Of a stretch of DNA of 64,000 bases, positions 32,420 to 43,960 are shown piece by piece. The stretch's first letter is position 1. The number at the start of each line of letters is the position of its first letter. Source of the DNA: Bombardia bombarda (Eukaryota; Ascomycota; Sordariomycetes; Sordariales; Lasiosphaeriaceae); NCBI GenBank assembly GCA_030512295.1, contig JAULSR010000007.1, positions 1,512,501-1,576,500 on the forward strand. Direction: 5' to 3'. A program made the position numbers and the translations under genes. Below the pieces are notes generated by a model that ran no database searches, was not told the origin of the DNA, and saw nothing but the letters and a program-made list of their open reading frames with translations.

Positions 32420-34085
32420 ATGCCTTTCATCACGGATGGAGAGCCGAAGCCGGTTGGCTCGTACCCAAATTCGGGTATCGATGTCCTCATCGTTGGTACC
32501 GGTCTGGCTGGCTTGACTGCCGCCATCGAGTGTGTCCGCAAGGGTCATAATGTGCGCGTCCTGGAGCGGAACGACGACATCAACACTGCAGGTATGCTCA
32601 CTCCATCAACCCCACACGGCTCAAACAACTGACAACCCCTTCCAGGTGACATGTACTTCATGGGCCTGTCCGCCACAAAGTTCTTCAAGCACTGGCCCGA
32701 GATGGCCAAGGAGTTCGACGAGATCTCTCTCCACAACGCCTGGATCGAGACCTTCAAGCACGACGGCACGCGCATGATCCCGCCCCTTAAGGTGGCGGAC
32801 CGCCTGCGCGATGCCGGGTTGAACCCCGACACACCCCCGGGCACGTTCCAGATGCGGCCGCTGGTGTACAAGATGTACGTGCATCAGGTACGGCGGTTGG
32901 GCATCCAGATCCAGTTTGGCAAGCGCGTTGTTGACTACTTTGAGGATGAGGCACGCGGGAAGGCTGGGGTTGTCACTGACAATGACGAGCGGTTCGAGGC
33001 GGACGTGGTGATTGCGGCTGATGGCGTTGGGTCCAAGAGCCAGAAGCTTGTGGGCGGCCAGGTCAGGGCCATGAAGAGCGGAAGGGCCATGTGGCGCGCT
33101 GCGTTTCCTATTGAGCATTTGGATAAGAACCCAGAGATCAAGGAGTTCTTCAAGATGCAGCCGGGCAAGGGCGGGCAGGGGGGGAGCCGATTATTCGGAC
33201 TTGGCTTGGGTTGGTTTTCCTGTTAGAGTTCTGCATGAGACGATGTTTGCTGACCATTCTCCAGACCTGGAACGTACGCCATGACGCTCACTCGTCCCGA
33301 CACCATGATCTGGGTCATGAACCACGATGTATGTCGCACATACCCATCCTCGTCGTCCCTCCCCCTTCATCCCACCACAGACTAACACCACCACCCAGGT
33401 GACCGGCTCCGAGAAGGAGTCCTGGAACCACACCATCGACGCAGACGAGGTCCTCGCCAACATGGACAAGGGCGTCGGCCCCAGCCCCTGGTCCTCCAAG
33501 TACAAAGACCTCATCAAGCTCACGCCGCCCAACACCATCGTCAACTTTGAGCTCTTCTGGCGCAACCCGCAGCCCAAGTGGGCGTCCCCGGGGGCGCGCG
33601 TCGTCAACATCGGCGACGCCGCGCACTCGTTCCTGCCGGCCTCGGGCAACGGCGCGACGCAGGCGATCGAGGACGCCGTCTCGCTCGCGTCGTGTCTGCA
33701 GATCGGCGGGCGCGACAACATCCCGCAGTCGGTGCGCGCGCACGTGCGCATCCGCTTCATCCGCAACGCGTGCGCGCAGAAGCTGGGCTTCAGCAACGCC
33801 GAGCTGCTGCAGGACACGGACTGGAGCCAGGTCAAGCTGGACCCGCGCAAGGCCCAGCCGAAGCTGCCCGCGTGGGTGTGGAGCCACGATCCGGAGAGCT
33901 ATGCGTACCAGGTGTACGACAAGGTGGTGGAGAACATGAAGAAGGGCGTGCCGTTTGACAAGGACGACAGCGTGCCGCCGAACTATCCGCCGGGTTACCG
34001 GTATGAGCCGTGGAGCATTGAGCAGATCATGGGGGATATGAAGGCGGGGAAGACGGTGGATTTGGGGTCGGGGAATTGGGATTAG
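32420..34085 (+). CDS. FAD-dependent monooxygenase, salicylate hydroxylase-like (one apparent frameshift)
   Basis: Class A flavoprotein monooxygenase that uses NAD(P)H and O2 to hydroxylate an aromatic or related substrate. Structure join(32420..32591,32646..33209,33265..33328,33399..34085), about 495 aa. FAD motif GTGLAGLTAA near residue 28; DG motif AADGVGSKSQ; GD motif GDAAHSFLPASGNGATQAIEDA region. The frame breaks in a seven-G run at 33178-33184: an eighth G gives ...GGQGGEPIIRTWLG-PGTYAMTLTR across the next intron, as expected for the family. The exon total (1487 nt) is one short of a multiple of three. ATG chosen at 32420 in AAAAATGCC context. Confidence 0.85.
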
Positions 34086-34377
34086 AGACGGGAGAGGTGT
34101 TGAGGTTCATGGTGTTTGGTTGAGGGGTTGCCTGAGAAGAACTTTGAGGATATTAGGTAGACTAGGACCATGCCGAGGTAGTTGTCATTTCATTTTGTCA
34201 CATTGTAGCAGAGAAAGAACCCGTTCATCTGACCTATAACCCAATCTCCCTCTCTGCCGCCAACATGACCGCACATGAGCCATCACCGCAACAACCAAGT
34301 AAACCAACCTTGTCAACATCACCAACCTCACTCCCCCATCCCCAACTACCAACCACCAACCACCAACCAACCCACCC

Positions 34378-35007
34378 TCAAACCCTCGCCTGATTGATAT
34401 AAACCGGCATCGCCCCCTCCCACAAATACCACGTACAAACCCCGCTCCCGCCACACGCCCCCCTCACATTCGTCTCGACCGACAGATTCCCCACGCCGAC
34501 ATACACCTCGTCCCTCTTGACATGATGCTCAAACTGCACCAGAAAGTTCCTCGCCGGGTTGGGAACCGACGCATTCGTCTTGAACAGCTCAAAGGTCCAC
34601 CAGCCCACGTCCACCTTCGAGCAGTTGTGCACCCGGTTGTACGGGTCCTTGTCGTAGTCGAAGTTCTCCCACGACCACTGCGTGTCGCATTCTGCTTCGA
34701 GGGTGGCGTTTTTGAGAGCGGAGCGTGGCAGGCGGTCGGCGTCGTTGAGGTCGACGATGGTGAGGTTGAGGGTGACGAAGGGGGAGGAGCCTGGGCGGCC
34801 CGAGGGGGAGAAGCTGCGCATGCTGGTGAGGTTCCAGGGCTTGAGGTGGGGTTTGGGTGCGGTGGGGATGGGGATGGGGACGGGGGCTGGGGCGAGGGGG
34901 AGTGGGAGTCTGGTTGCGGGTGGGCTTGGGTTGCTGGTGGTGGTGGCGAGGGTGGCGGCGGTGGTGGCGATACCGAGGGTTGTGAGGAGGATGGTGGGGA
35001 GTTGCAT
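34378..35007 (-). CDS. Secreted protein of unknown function
   Basis: 209 aa, single exon, ATG at 35005-35007. Signal peptide about residues 1-18 (MQLPTILLTTLGIATTAA), then a Pro-rich linker (PLPLAPAPVPIPIPTAP), then a domain of about 150 residues with four Cys (ECDTQW, NCSKVD, ACGGSG, VCTWYL) and several N-glycosylation sequons (NLT, NAT, NCS, NAS, NLS). The aromatic-rich core (WWTFELF, FLVQFEHH) suggests a beta-sandwich. No enzymatic motif. Tail-to-tail with the FAD monooxygenase. I recognise it only as a secreted hypothetical protein type common in plant-associated ascomycetes. Confidence 0.72.
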   Translation of the reverse strand: MQLPTILLTTLGIATTAATLATTTSNPSPPATRLPLPLAPAPVPIPIPTAPKPHLKPWNLTSMRSFSPSGRPGSSPFVTLNLTIVDLNDADRLPRSALKNATLEAECDTQWSWENFDYDKDPYNRVHNCSKVDVGWWTFELFKTNASVPNPARNFLVQFEHHVKRDEVYVGVGNLSVETNVRGACGGSGVCTWYLWEGAMPVYINQARV

Positions 35008-35553
35008 CTCGGTTTTGGTTTTGGTTTTGGTTTTGGGTGATGGTTGTGATTGGAGATTTTGTTGTTTGCGATATTGTAGATAGATGGAGGCTAATGATTG
35101 TAGGGTTGAAAGGGAGTTCGAGATCTTTCAACCTCTTTTAATGCCCAATCTGATGTCGCAGTCCTCTGCTCCTTTGACGATAGAATCCAGACAGGGAATC
35201 GCAACACCGGGGAACGTTACGAGCATGTTGCATCAAAGGTCCCATCGTGCCTAGATTTCCAATAGTCCAATCTGAGCATAATATCGCCCAGATTAAACGC
35301 TGTAAATCCTCTGCGGCTAAACGTTAATGCAACGTGCAGTGTGTTATTTTCGGACTTCCACTTCACATTGCCTACACGTCTTACGTTTTTGTTTGCCAAA
35401 GTGTGTACTGGCCCATGAAACTGCTCCGAGTTGTCGGTTTAAAGTAGTGATCAGGCCGCCCCAGTAATCAATATGTGTCGTGTCAAAGACCCGAGCCAGC
35501 CCCAGAAAGGAAACCAGTCCGGAACTGTTGTCTGCAGCACCTATGGGATCAAT
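35008..35553. other. Intergenic, no gene seen
   Basis: Promoter side of the secreted protein gene, containing an imperfect GGTTTT repeat at about 35012-35037 immediately before its start codon, and the 3' flank of the next gene. Confidence 0.5.
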
Positions 35554-36984
35554 CTAGTCCCAGCTCAGAGATTCATCTTCAAACTCCATGTCCATCACCC
35601 GCCTGCTGAGAAGCGGGCTGCCGACGCCGAACCTGGTCCACTGGTGGGCATCCATACATGCCCGCCGAGAAGCAAGGACAGCGGGGTGGGCCCTCTTTGT
35701 CACGACATCTTCATATTTGTCGATGGCCAATCTCAAATCTGTGCTGGTCTCACTTTCACCATCAGTTGTCGCTTTATCCGCGCACGTGATCTTCTTCAGC
35801 AGCTCAGGCGTGATCTGCTCGATAAAATGAAGTACATCGACAAGCGCGTGGTTGGCGCCTTCTCCACGGTCTGTATCTTCCCGTAAGCTGATGAACTCCT
35901 TACCCTTCATTCTGAAGCGTTTTAGAAACTCACACATAGCCATGGTATGAAAGGCATCTCCCAACAACGCCACCAGTCCTGACCCCCTCAGCCCCTTGGG
36001 CGGCGCCCAGTCGTATACATCCACGTGCTTCGCCTCGGTGCTGTCAGGGATGTTGAGGGCAATGGACCGGAACGGCTCTGCCCAAGTCTGAGCAAAGGTT
36101 TTGATGAGCTTTAGTCTGGCCGAATTGTCGGATGGAACCTCGATAAGTGCGTCGCTGTCGAAGAAGCCGGGACGAAACGGCCAAGACACCACGATCTGGG
36201 AGCTGTAGTTCTCCCTCTTGTCATTGACGCTGTTACCAGGTGCATCGAGCACTGGTCGGAATTGTCAGTGGGTGTTGTTTGGTCATCAGATGTGGCAGCA
36301 CTCACTGCTAAAGAAGACATAAGTGTTGTTCCTGGACGCGGTCCCCTGAAAGAAGATGGGATCAAGCTCCTGCAACGGCTTCATCTCCTCAGGCGTGTGA
36401 TCCAACTTCACCCCCAGCACCCCGATAGGGATGCGATGGGACTCGAGGTCTGGGAACAGCTCCCGCCTAATGCGCGAGTTGGCCCCATCACATCCAATGA
36501 GGAGACTCCCCGTGCAGGTCGAGCCGTCGTCGAATGAAACCGTCACCGAGTTCGGGCCAGACTGTTCAAAGTCGCGGAATGCCTTCCCCCACTGCACGTC
36601 AATCCCTGTCGCCAGAATCTGCCTCAACCTCTTCCTCGCCACTCTGATGCGCTGCAGCTCGGGTAGTTTCGGGGCAGCCGCCTTCAGCTCACCGGTACTG
36701 AGGTCGAAGAAGGGAAACGCGGTCATCTCCCCCCGCTCGACTGCACCTCGGTCAACGTAGGCCTCGGGCAGGCGGTCGACTAGGTCTTGAGGTAGCAGCG
36801 ATCGCAGGGCAGGTAGCGACCAGTGCAGGGTGAGACCCCAGCCGACACCGCGGGTCGTGAGGTCGCCATCGCGCTCGAAGATAAGGTATGGAATGTCGAA
36901 TTTGCGCAGGTACTGGGCCAGAAGGAGACCGCTGAGGCCTGCGCCAATTATGATGATTGGATTCTGCTGGGGTGGCCGTTCCAT
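35554..36984 (-). CDS. FAD-dependent monooxygenase (three exons)
   Basis: Class A flavoprotein hydroxylase/epoxidase. Structure complement(join(35554..35870,35934..36251,36306..36984)), 437 aa, ATG at 36982-36984. Each intron removes a frame break cleanly: FFS-MLDAPGNSV, and HTMAMYRGEGANHALVDV with donor GTGAGT. Motifs: FAD site IIIIGAGLSGLLLAQ at about 11-25, DG motif IGCDGANSRIRRELFP, GD motif LLGDAFHTMAM. The last ~70 residues are typical of fungal FAD monooxygenases that carry no extra C-terminal helix. Divergent from the TPR-CHAT pseudogene. Substrate unknown; it is distinct in sequence from the 32420 enzyme. Confidence 0.88.
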
Positions 36985-37777
36985 GCTACGATAAGGCAGG
37001 CGTGATGAGGCGTGATGGCGGTAACGGAAGGTGCAGCCCAGGCTCAATCTGATTTTGCAGTTACTAAGGTTTGTGCTGATTACTTCCCCGCTTTTGTTCA
37101 TCTCGTGCCAGTACCAAATCCCAACTGCATATACCGTAACTGCAATCAAAGTCCTCACAACCTTTTTTTCAATATCAAGGGCGAGAGCATGGCAACAAAC
37201 CAAATACCGCGGCAGCCATGCCCACGAAGAGAGAGCATCAAAGCTTCATTTTTCCAGCACATTTCAGATTTTCAAAAGTACATACCAGCAAAAATGGAAT
37301 AAAGACCCAAGCTCTCAAGGTCCACGCGGCCCTGGATCGTTCAGGTCAATTTAAGCGCGCGTTTCCAGGCTAGGAACTGGTGGCTACCACCACGATCACA
37401 TCATCGTCAATAATCATAACCAAAGTACGTTGAGAGTAACCAACTTTGCTTTACCCCTGAGTCAATGCCCAGCCACAGGCATTCAGGGCGCATGGAAGCG
37501 ATTATTCAGCTTCCAAGGCCAACCCAGTATAATGCGGGCAAAGGGCCAGAAATCGACTGGGTTGTGTTGGTTGAGAACCCCTGCGAGTCGAGGACATTTT
37601 CCACAGTGCGCACACTACTGATACCGTGGGACCTGCTCGGTCTTAACCATATTCTCTTGAACAATACTAAGCAAAACACTCTCTTCAACCACCTCTAAGC
37701 TCTCCTCTGCTTCCAACCAAAGCTCACGCACAAACTAGTCTAATGCTTTGGACAAGACAGTATCAGCACCTGACCTT
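36985..37777. other. Divergent intergenic region
   Basis: Between the FAD monooxygenase and the TPR-CHAT pseudogene; may hold a lost 5' part of the latter. No intact gene. Confidence 0.45.
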
Positions 37778-40479
37778 ATGAGGCATCTTTCAAGCCAACG
37801 GGGTGAAGACAAGTTTGCCAGCTTGTCAAATCACCTCCAACTATTGACGATGTGTTCCACCGACAAATTTGGCCACACCAAATCCGTCAAAGACTTGAAT
37901 CGCCCCATAAAGCTGATCGAAGCTGCATTGTCGGTTATGGCTTCCAACCAAGCCCCAAACACCAGGGTTGAGGTCATGTTTCTTCTGGAGTCTCTTCTTG
38001 ATATCCGGTTCGAGCAAAATGGCAGCATGTACGACATAACCCGATCCATTGAAATTCTCACCGCCGCAATGGGTAGCGCAAACCCTCGTCACCGAGCCTC
38101 ATGCCCCTTCCGCCTTTCCGTTTGGTACCAACGGCAGTTTTATGAGCGGGCAACGTGTTTGATTCGGTGCTCGGATATCTTTGAACGGCAATACCATCGA
38201 ACCCGCGCGTGGGCATACTTGACTCGTGCTTTTGACCTGGCCAAAGCTGCAGCAGATATAACTGAAGCGGACTCATAAGTTGGACTCTACGCCAGGTTCA
38301 AGCAAACGCTCCATCAGGTCCAAGAAGCCCTACGAGCCCAGTCCTCATCGCTTGCCGATAAATGCGATGATGACTTCAAGAATCTCCTGGTCCATATGCC
38401 TGCCCGCCATTACCTTCGTGGACCTGTTCTCCAAAGACTTGCAGAATTGCAAGTTCTCCGCTTTCGCGTTATCGCCACTGAGGCAGGGCTAAAGAAATCA
38501 ATACAACCATTAGAAGAGGCCCTCGGCGATTTGCATGTTTCCAAGACGGACGACCTTCGACTGGAGATCACCAGCGGGATTGGAAGTACATATCTCAGGC
38601 TGTTTCGTGATACGCGACATCAAAAATACTTGGATCTGGCAATCAAGTTCAGCCGCGAAGCTCTGCTTGAAACATCGACTCAAAGAGGGTTCTTAGCAGT
38701 GAGGTCTTTGGAAGTTGCTGTGGGGCTCGCATATCGGCGCGATGACAGAGACGCGGCGACGGTCTTGTCATGTCTTGAACGAGGATGGAATGATCGCAAC
38801 AGCCCGCTGCCGGACCGCATTATGTGCGCTACAACGGCCAGCCGTGTTCTCTGCAACATGTCGAACTGGAACAAGGCATTCAGCTTCTTAGAGGTTGCAA
38901 CCAACTTACTACCACACATCATCACGCGGTCACTTAGAAACACCGATCAGTTGTTCATCTTGTCACAGGATAACGTCTCCGCTGGTTTGCCTTCAGTTGC
39001 TGCTTCTGTGGCTCTGGAACTAAAAAAGACTCCGTATGAGGCACTCAAGCTCTTGGAGGTTGGCCGTGAAGTCATCGCGGGTTTGTCACTAGAGACACGT
39101 ACGGATCTTTCCAGCCTCAAGGTTCAAAATCCCAAAGTGGCACAAGAGTTTCTGTCACTCAGAACTCTTCTGGATTACCCTATTGGGGGCAGCGTGGACA
39201 CGCCCATCCCCTTTTCACCGGGACCGGGCGGTACCCCGATCCGGAAAGCTCAAGCCAGCGGACAGCGTGAGAGCCTGGATGCACGTTTTACGAAACTGTT
39301 GCAAGAGATCCGGGCTATCCCCACGTTTGAGAGATTTCTTCTCTCTCCGAGTCTGAAGGAGTGTATGATGGCCGCCAACCCAGGCCCAGTCGTGGTTCTT
39401 AACGTAACCGAGTACCGCTCCGATGCCATACTTGTTGAGTCCCATCAAATCACCTTGCTGAGGCTGAAAGACCTATCCTTTGAGGACTGTATGGACAAAG
39501 TCAGAGAGATCACACACGGTAAGATTTCCATGGAGGTTTTGGGATGGCTCTGGGATGTCGCAGCTGGTCCAATACTTGAAAAGCTTGGCTTCCTCAAAAC
39601 AGTGCCATCTACCGTAGAAACATGGCCTCACGTGTGGTGGGTTCTGACCGGGTCTCTGTGCTATCTCCCCATCCACGCGGCAGGCTATCACTGGAATAGA
39701 GCGAGTAACACTGTGCTAAGCAGGGTTGTGTCCTCGTACAGTATTTCCATCAAAGCCCCGCTCCACAATCGGCATAACAAATCGCGACGAGACGAGCTAT
39801 CACTCTCTAGGAGTAGGGCGGCAGCCAGACAGGGGCAAGCACCACCCAACAGCGCTTTGCTGGTCTCCATGTCCGAAACCTCGGGTACCTCTCGTCTTCC
39901 ACACGCAAAAATAGAAGTGGAAATACTGGAAGCCATGTGCCAAAGCATGAGCCTCAAACCAATCCGGCCCCCTCCCCGCCGCAAAGACGTCCTGGAACAG
40001 ATTCGCACCTGCGAGATATTCCACCTTGCCGGGCACGGAAGGACAGACGGAGAGACCCTTTGAAGAGCGGCCTCCTTCTCGAAGATCAGCCGCTGACTAT
40101 CGCGGATTTGCAAGATGCCAGGCTTGAAGACAAGCCTCCTTTTCTGGCCTATCTATCGGCCTTTTCGACAAGTGTCAACGAGAACGCTAATCTGATCGAC
40201 GAGGGGATACACCTCGGGGAGGTGTCTGATTGGGAATGCGTGGGATTTGCAAAGACGTTCTACGAGACGCTGAGAGACGGTGGCATGACGGATGGGGCTA
40301 TTTGCATGGCGCTTCACCACGCTATTAGGGCGAAGCGTGATGGGAGCGACATGGGTGGAGAGAAGCAAAAACGAGGTAAGAGAGCTGTTGAGGGCTTTGA
40401 AATTATAACGCAAGATGAAGATGACAGCTTGGGCGTGACGGATCCGCAGCACTGGGCTGCGTTTATTCACTATGGTTGA
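37778..40479 (+). pseudogene. TPR repeat-CHAT (caspase-like) protein, decayed
   Basis: Fungal TPR-CHAT proteins pair tetratricopeptide repeats with a caspase-HetF-type protease fold and are thought to act in regulated cell death or nonself responses. The first in-frame ATG is at 37778. About 500 residues of TPR-like sequence (FEQNGSMYDITRSIEIL type units) precede a CHAT domain. Lesions: an in-frame TAA at 38276-38278 with the same frame continuing beyond it; a frameshift near 40051-40058, where an extra C in the CCC run or loss of GA restores the frame; the His motif FHLAGHG is kept but the catalytic-Cys segment reads AYLSAFSTS, with Phe where Cys is expected; and about 17 residues normally following LIDEGIHL seem deleted. 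The TAA fits a CAA-to-TAA change. Even with the frameshift corrected it would be catalytically dead. Confidence 0.8.
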
Positions 40480-41002
40480 ACATAGAGTCTGGCCGTGGGA
40501 TAGTCGAGTTGGGTTTGTTTTCTTTTGTCCGCCGTCTAAGTAAGGTACGTACAGTACCTTGGACTGCCACATCTTGATAGGTTAAAGCACCTCGAAGGGT
40601 AGCTCATGCTCACTACCCCTGAACCCCACATAGGAGCATGTCTGGCACATGCTCACTTCTGTATATATACCACTTCCATAGAACCTTTTCCTTTGTTATA
40701 CAAGGCGCTTCTACTACACTTCACGAACCCTGCCGTGTTCACGTCTTAGATATTCATTTATCTTCTTTCGATTAACAGATACCAACATTCGAATTCTCTG
40801 TATTCCTCTCAGCTAATTTACAAGTTTCCTTGTTCATCACCCAACAAAGTACCATGAAGAGTAGACATCCAAAAAGATTATTGCAGAAAAAAAAAAACGT
40901 CTTCAGAAGATATAAGTTTCAAATTAAACAAAGATATATAATCTACTCCAGAAACACATCAAAAGACCACCTCACAATCAAATCGGCAAACTACCTTGGG
41001 TT
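40480..41002. other. Convergent intergenic
   Basis: AT-rich 3'-3' gap with an A11 run near 40889. No gene seen. Confidence 0.5.
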
Positions 41003-42610
41003 TTAAACATAACTCGGCCCATACCCATTGCTCGCTCCGCGCTGGGCATCCGTCTGCTCCAACTGGGCATACTGCGTCCCCGTGATCCAGCTGCCATTCT
41101 GCACCGGCAGCGGCTGGCTCTTCAAAACACCCTGAATCTTGGCCGCGGCCTTCAAGAAACGCGTCTGCACATCCTCATACCCCTTGATAACCAACTTCCC
41201 ATCCTTCTTGACAAACCCGCCGTCAACCAGCACATGGCTCAAATCGCCAATACTAGCATGCAGAATCACCGCAGCAACGGGGTCATCCCAGCCCAGCAAC
41301 GCAGGCGACCGTCCGTTCCAGACAAGGACGTCGGCCTTGGCGCCGACGTTGATAACACCCAGATCAGTACGGTTGAGCGCGAGCCCGCCGTTGCGAGTGG
41401 CCAGCAAAAAGGCCTGGTTGACGCTCATGGGGTTGTTGGCAGGGATCTCCCAGCGGGCAAACGTCTCCTCGTAGGCGCGCAGGCGGGTGGACTGCAGGTA
41501 GATGCGGGCCTGGGTGAGGATGTCGGTGGAGAAGGTGAAGTGGGTGTCGATGCCGAGGGAGGCCTGGTCGAGGATGAGGTGGGTGGTGGGGTGGGTGTGG
41601 CCGTAGTGCATCTCGGACTCGGCCGTGATGGAGATGTGCTGGTTGGTGGCGCGGAGGAGCTGGGCGCCGCGGGCGGTCAGGCCCGAGGCGTGCGAGATGA
41701 CGACGGGCACGGTGGACTGGAGGATGCCGACGCGGTGGAGGTCCTCGGGGGAGTTGCCCACTTTTGGGAGGGGTGGTCAGCTTGTGTAGATAGGATGGAG
41801 GATGTTAGGGAGGGGATAGCTTACAGAGCCAGGGGCCCTCGACTTGGTGGGTGGTGAGGACCTCGATCTTGTTGTCCTTGGCCAGCTTGACAACGTCGGA
41901 CGTGTAGGAGCCGGTGGGGTTGGTGGTGAAGTCGTCGTACGAGATGACAAGGGTGGTGAGCTTGCTGGTCATGGCCTTGCGCAGCGTCTTCCACTGGGCG
42001 AGCTGCTGGGGCACGGCAAACTTGTCGGTGGAGTTCTGGAAGGTGTAGGCGAAGAAGACGCGGCCACCACTGTCGACCGAGGCGTCGAGGCCGGCCTTGG
42101 AGTGCTCGGGGGTCCAGGTGTGGTGAGCATGGTCGAGAATGGTGGTGACGCCGGCATAGAGGGCCTCGTGGATACCGGCCAGCTGGCTGATGTAGAGATC
42201 ATCGGGGTGAAGAGGGCCTGGGCCACGAGGGCGCTGTAGCGGAAGGCATACTCGCCCAAGGTGGTGTTTGATCCCATCGTCTTGAAGACGGTCTGCCACC
42301 CATGACGATGTGTGTCAATGAAGCCAGGGGTGATGATGTTGTTGGTGCAGTCAATGATCTCGGCGTCCTTGGGGACGTTTGTCAGGGCCTTGTTGGCCTC
42401 GGAGATGGCCGTGATGCGGTCATTCTGGATGAGGAGCGATCCATTTCGCGTCACCTTGATCAATTGCGTCTTCTCGTCAAAGCCAATGATGGTGCCGCCA
42501 CGGAGGAGCTTGGAAGTGCTGGCTGGTGCAGCCGCCGTTTCCACAGCGAGGGCTGTGTTACAGCAGACAGCAAGTGCCGCGAGGGCAAGCCTGAGGTTGG
42601 AAAGCTGCAT
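41003..42610 (-). CDS. Secreted amidohydrolase (one apparent frameshift)
   Basis: Metal-dependent hydrolase of the amidohydrolase superfamily, cytosine deaminase/atrazine chlorohydrolase-like branch; acts on C-N or C-Cl bonds in heterocycles. Structure complement(join(41003..41760,41825..42610)), about 514 aa. The ATG at 42608-42610 begins a clear signal peptide (MQLSNLRLALAALAVCCNTALA), unusual for this mostly cytosolic family. Metal motif 1 reads DTHRHGW, followed by DHAHHTW, THQVEGPW, SHASGL and SEMHYGH with expected spacing. Between FRYSALVAQALFT and DDLYISQLAGIHEALYAG the frame shifts in a four-C run (GGGG on plus, 42204-42207); one more base restores it. The exon sum (1544 nt) is one short. 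The GPWL-LGNSPEDLHR junction uses donor GTAAGC. Confidence 0.85.
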
Positions 42611-43960
42611 GATGATGAACAAACAGTAAATGAATGGAGTGGCCGCCGAGGGAGACACTGATCTCGACGGTGACGGGGAGGCGCGCACTTATGATGCATG
42701 TTTATATGAGCCTCTCTGCGCGTCAGTTGCTGTCTGCAGGTCGAGGGCCCAGGATGACGGGAATGTAGGATCGGGTTACCTTGAGATGCAAGGGTCCAGG
42801 GCCATTTCCAGGGCCATTTCCAGGGCCATTTCCAGGGCCACAGCAAGGTCCCCCAGAGGCCCCTAGGGCCAGTGGTTGGCGGAGGTTGGCCACCACCAGC
42901 TTCTGTAGTCCGAGATGGAAGGCGCACCCCAGCGTCCAAACCAGTTGTCGCGCGCTCCCTTGCTTGCCCTCTTTGCGCTGTCAGGGCTCATGGAAGACCT
43001 GCGACGGGAGCTCAAACTCTAATGAAGCCAAATTGGACCTTGCCTCGCACCTTCCCTTTCCTTCAAAACAGGATTACGAAGCATCAGAGCATCCCTACAA
43101 TCCCACCTGTTGCACCTGCTTCCTGTTCATTTCCCGGTGATGAATTGGATGGAAATAGGAAATCTTAATCCCTACAGCATGCAGCACCCACGTTTTCCTC
43201 CCCTTTCCCCCATGCAGCTGCGGTGATTTTGTTGCTGTGCCTGTGCTACAGAAGGGTTCTAGTGCTCCGTGGTGTAACAAGCACACGTGGATCTGGAAAA
43301 GCCACCCACCATCTTCTTGATTCTCATCCGCCCCATTCAAGTCGTTCTTGTGTTCGCTCCATCTTCACACCCCACACTCATCATTCAGCCAAGTCTGCGG
43401 ACTAGCCATCTTGGAGGTGTTGCGCAGCGACAGCAACCCGCATCCTGACCAGTGTGCCGTGGCAAACAACGCCGCCGTGAATGGTGCGAATGGCGATCGA
43501 GGTGGTCATCTTGCCACTGACCTTGTTGGCGACTCTAGCCCGTCTGCTTTTCATACGGAGCACTCACCTGAGATTATTGGCAATAGCGTCATGGCCCTTT
43601 TGTAAGCGGCATCAGAATCCTTACCACTTTCACTCATGCGTACTGCACGAGAGAGGCGGGAACAAAACACGAGCATGAATCGACGTAAGTTCCACAGGGA
43701 TCAACCACCATATTTTTCCATAGAAGCCTTCTCGAACAAACCTATAGCATTTCCATTGTCTGTATTTGCACTTCTAACAACGATTCAAGAGCCCATTTCC
43801 AAGTTCCAACAAAGGACAAGTCAAATCAAGCCATCCATCCCCTCCTTCTTCTTTTTGCTTCAAGGCAGCAAGCAAGCGCTAGTCACGCTTTTGATCCAAC
43901 CCCCTCGTATCACCATCATCATCACCCCCTTCACCTCCACCACCATGATGGCCATCACCC
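42611..43960. other. Intergenic, no gene seen
   Basis: Promoter side of the amidohydrolase with the 12-bp minisatellite, then the 3' flank of the UbiA gene. No further gene supported. Confidence 0.5.
42799..42840. repeat. 12-bp minisatellite, 3.5 copies
   Basis: The unit GGGCCATTTCCA is repeated exactly three times plus a half unit, 190-230 bp upstream of the amidohydrolase start codon, in its presumed promoter. Confidence 0.95.
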
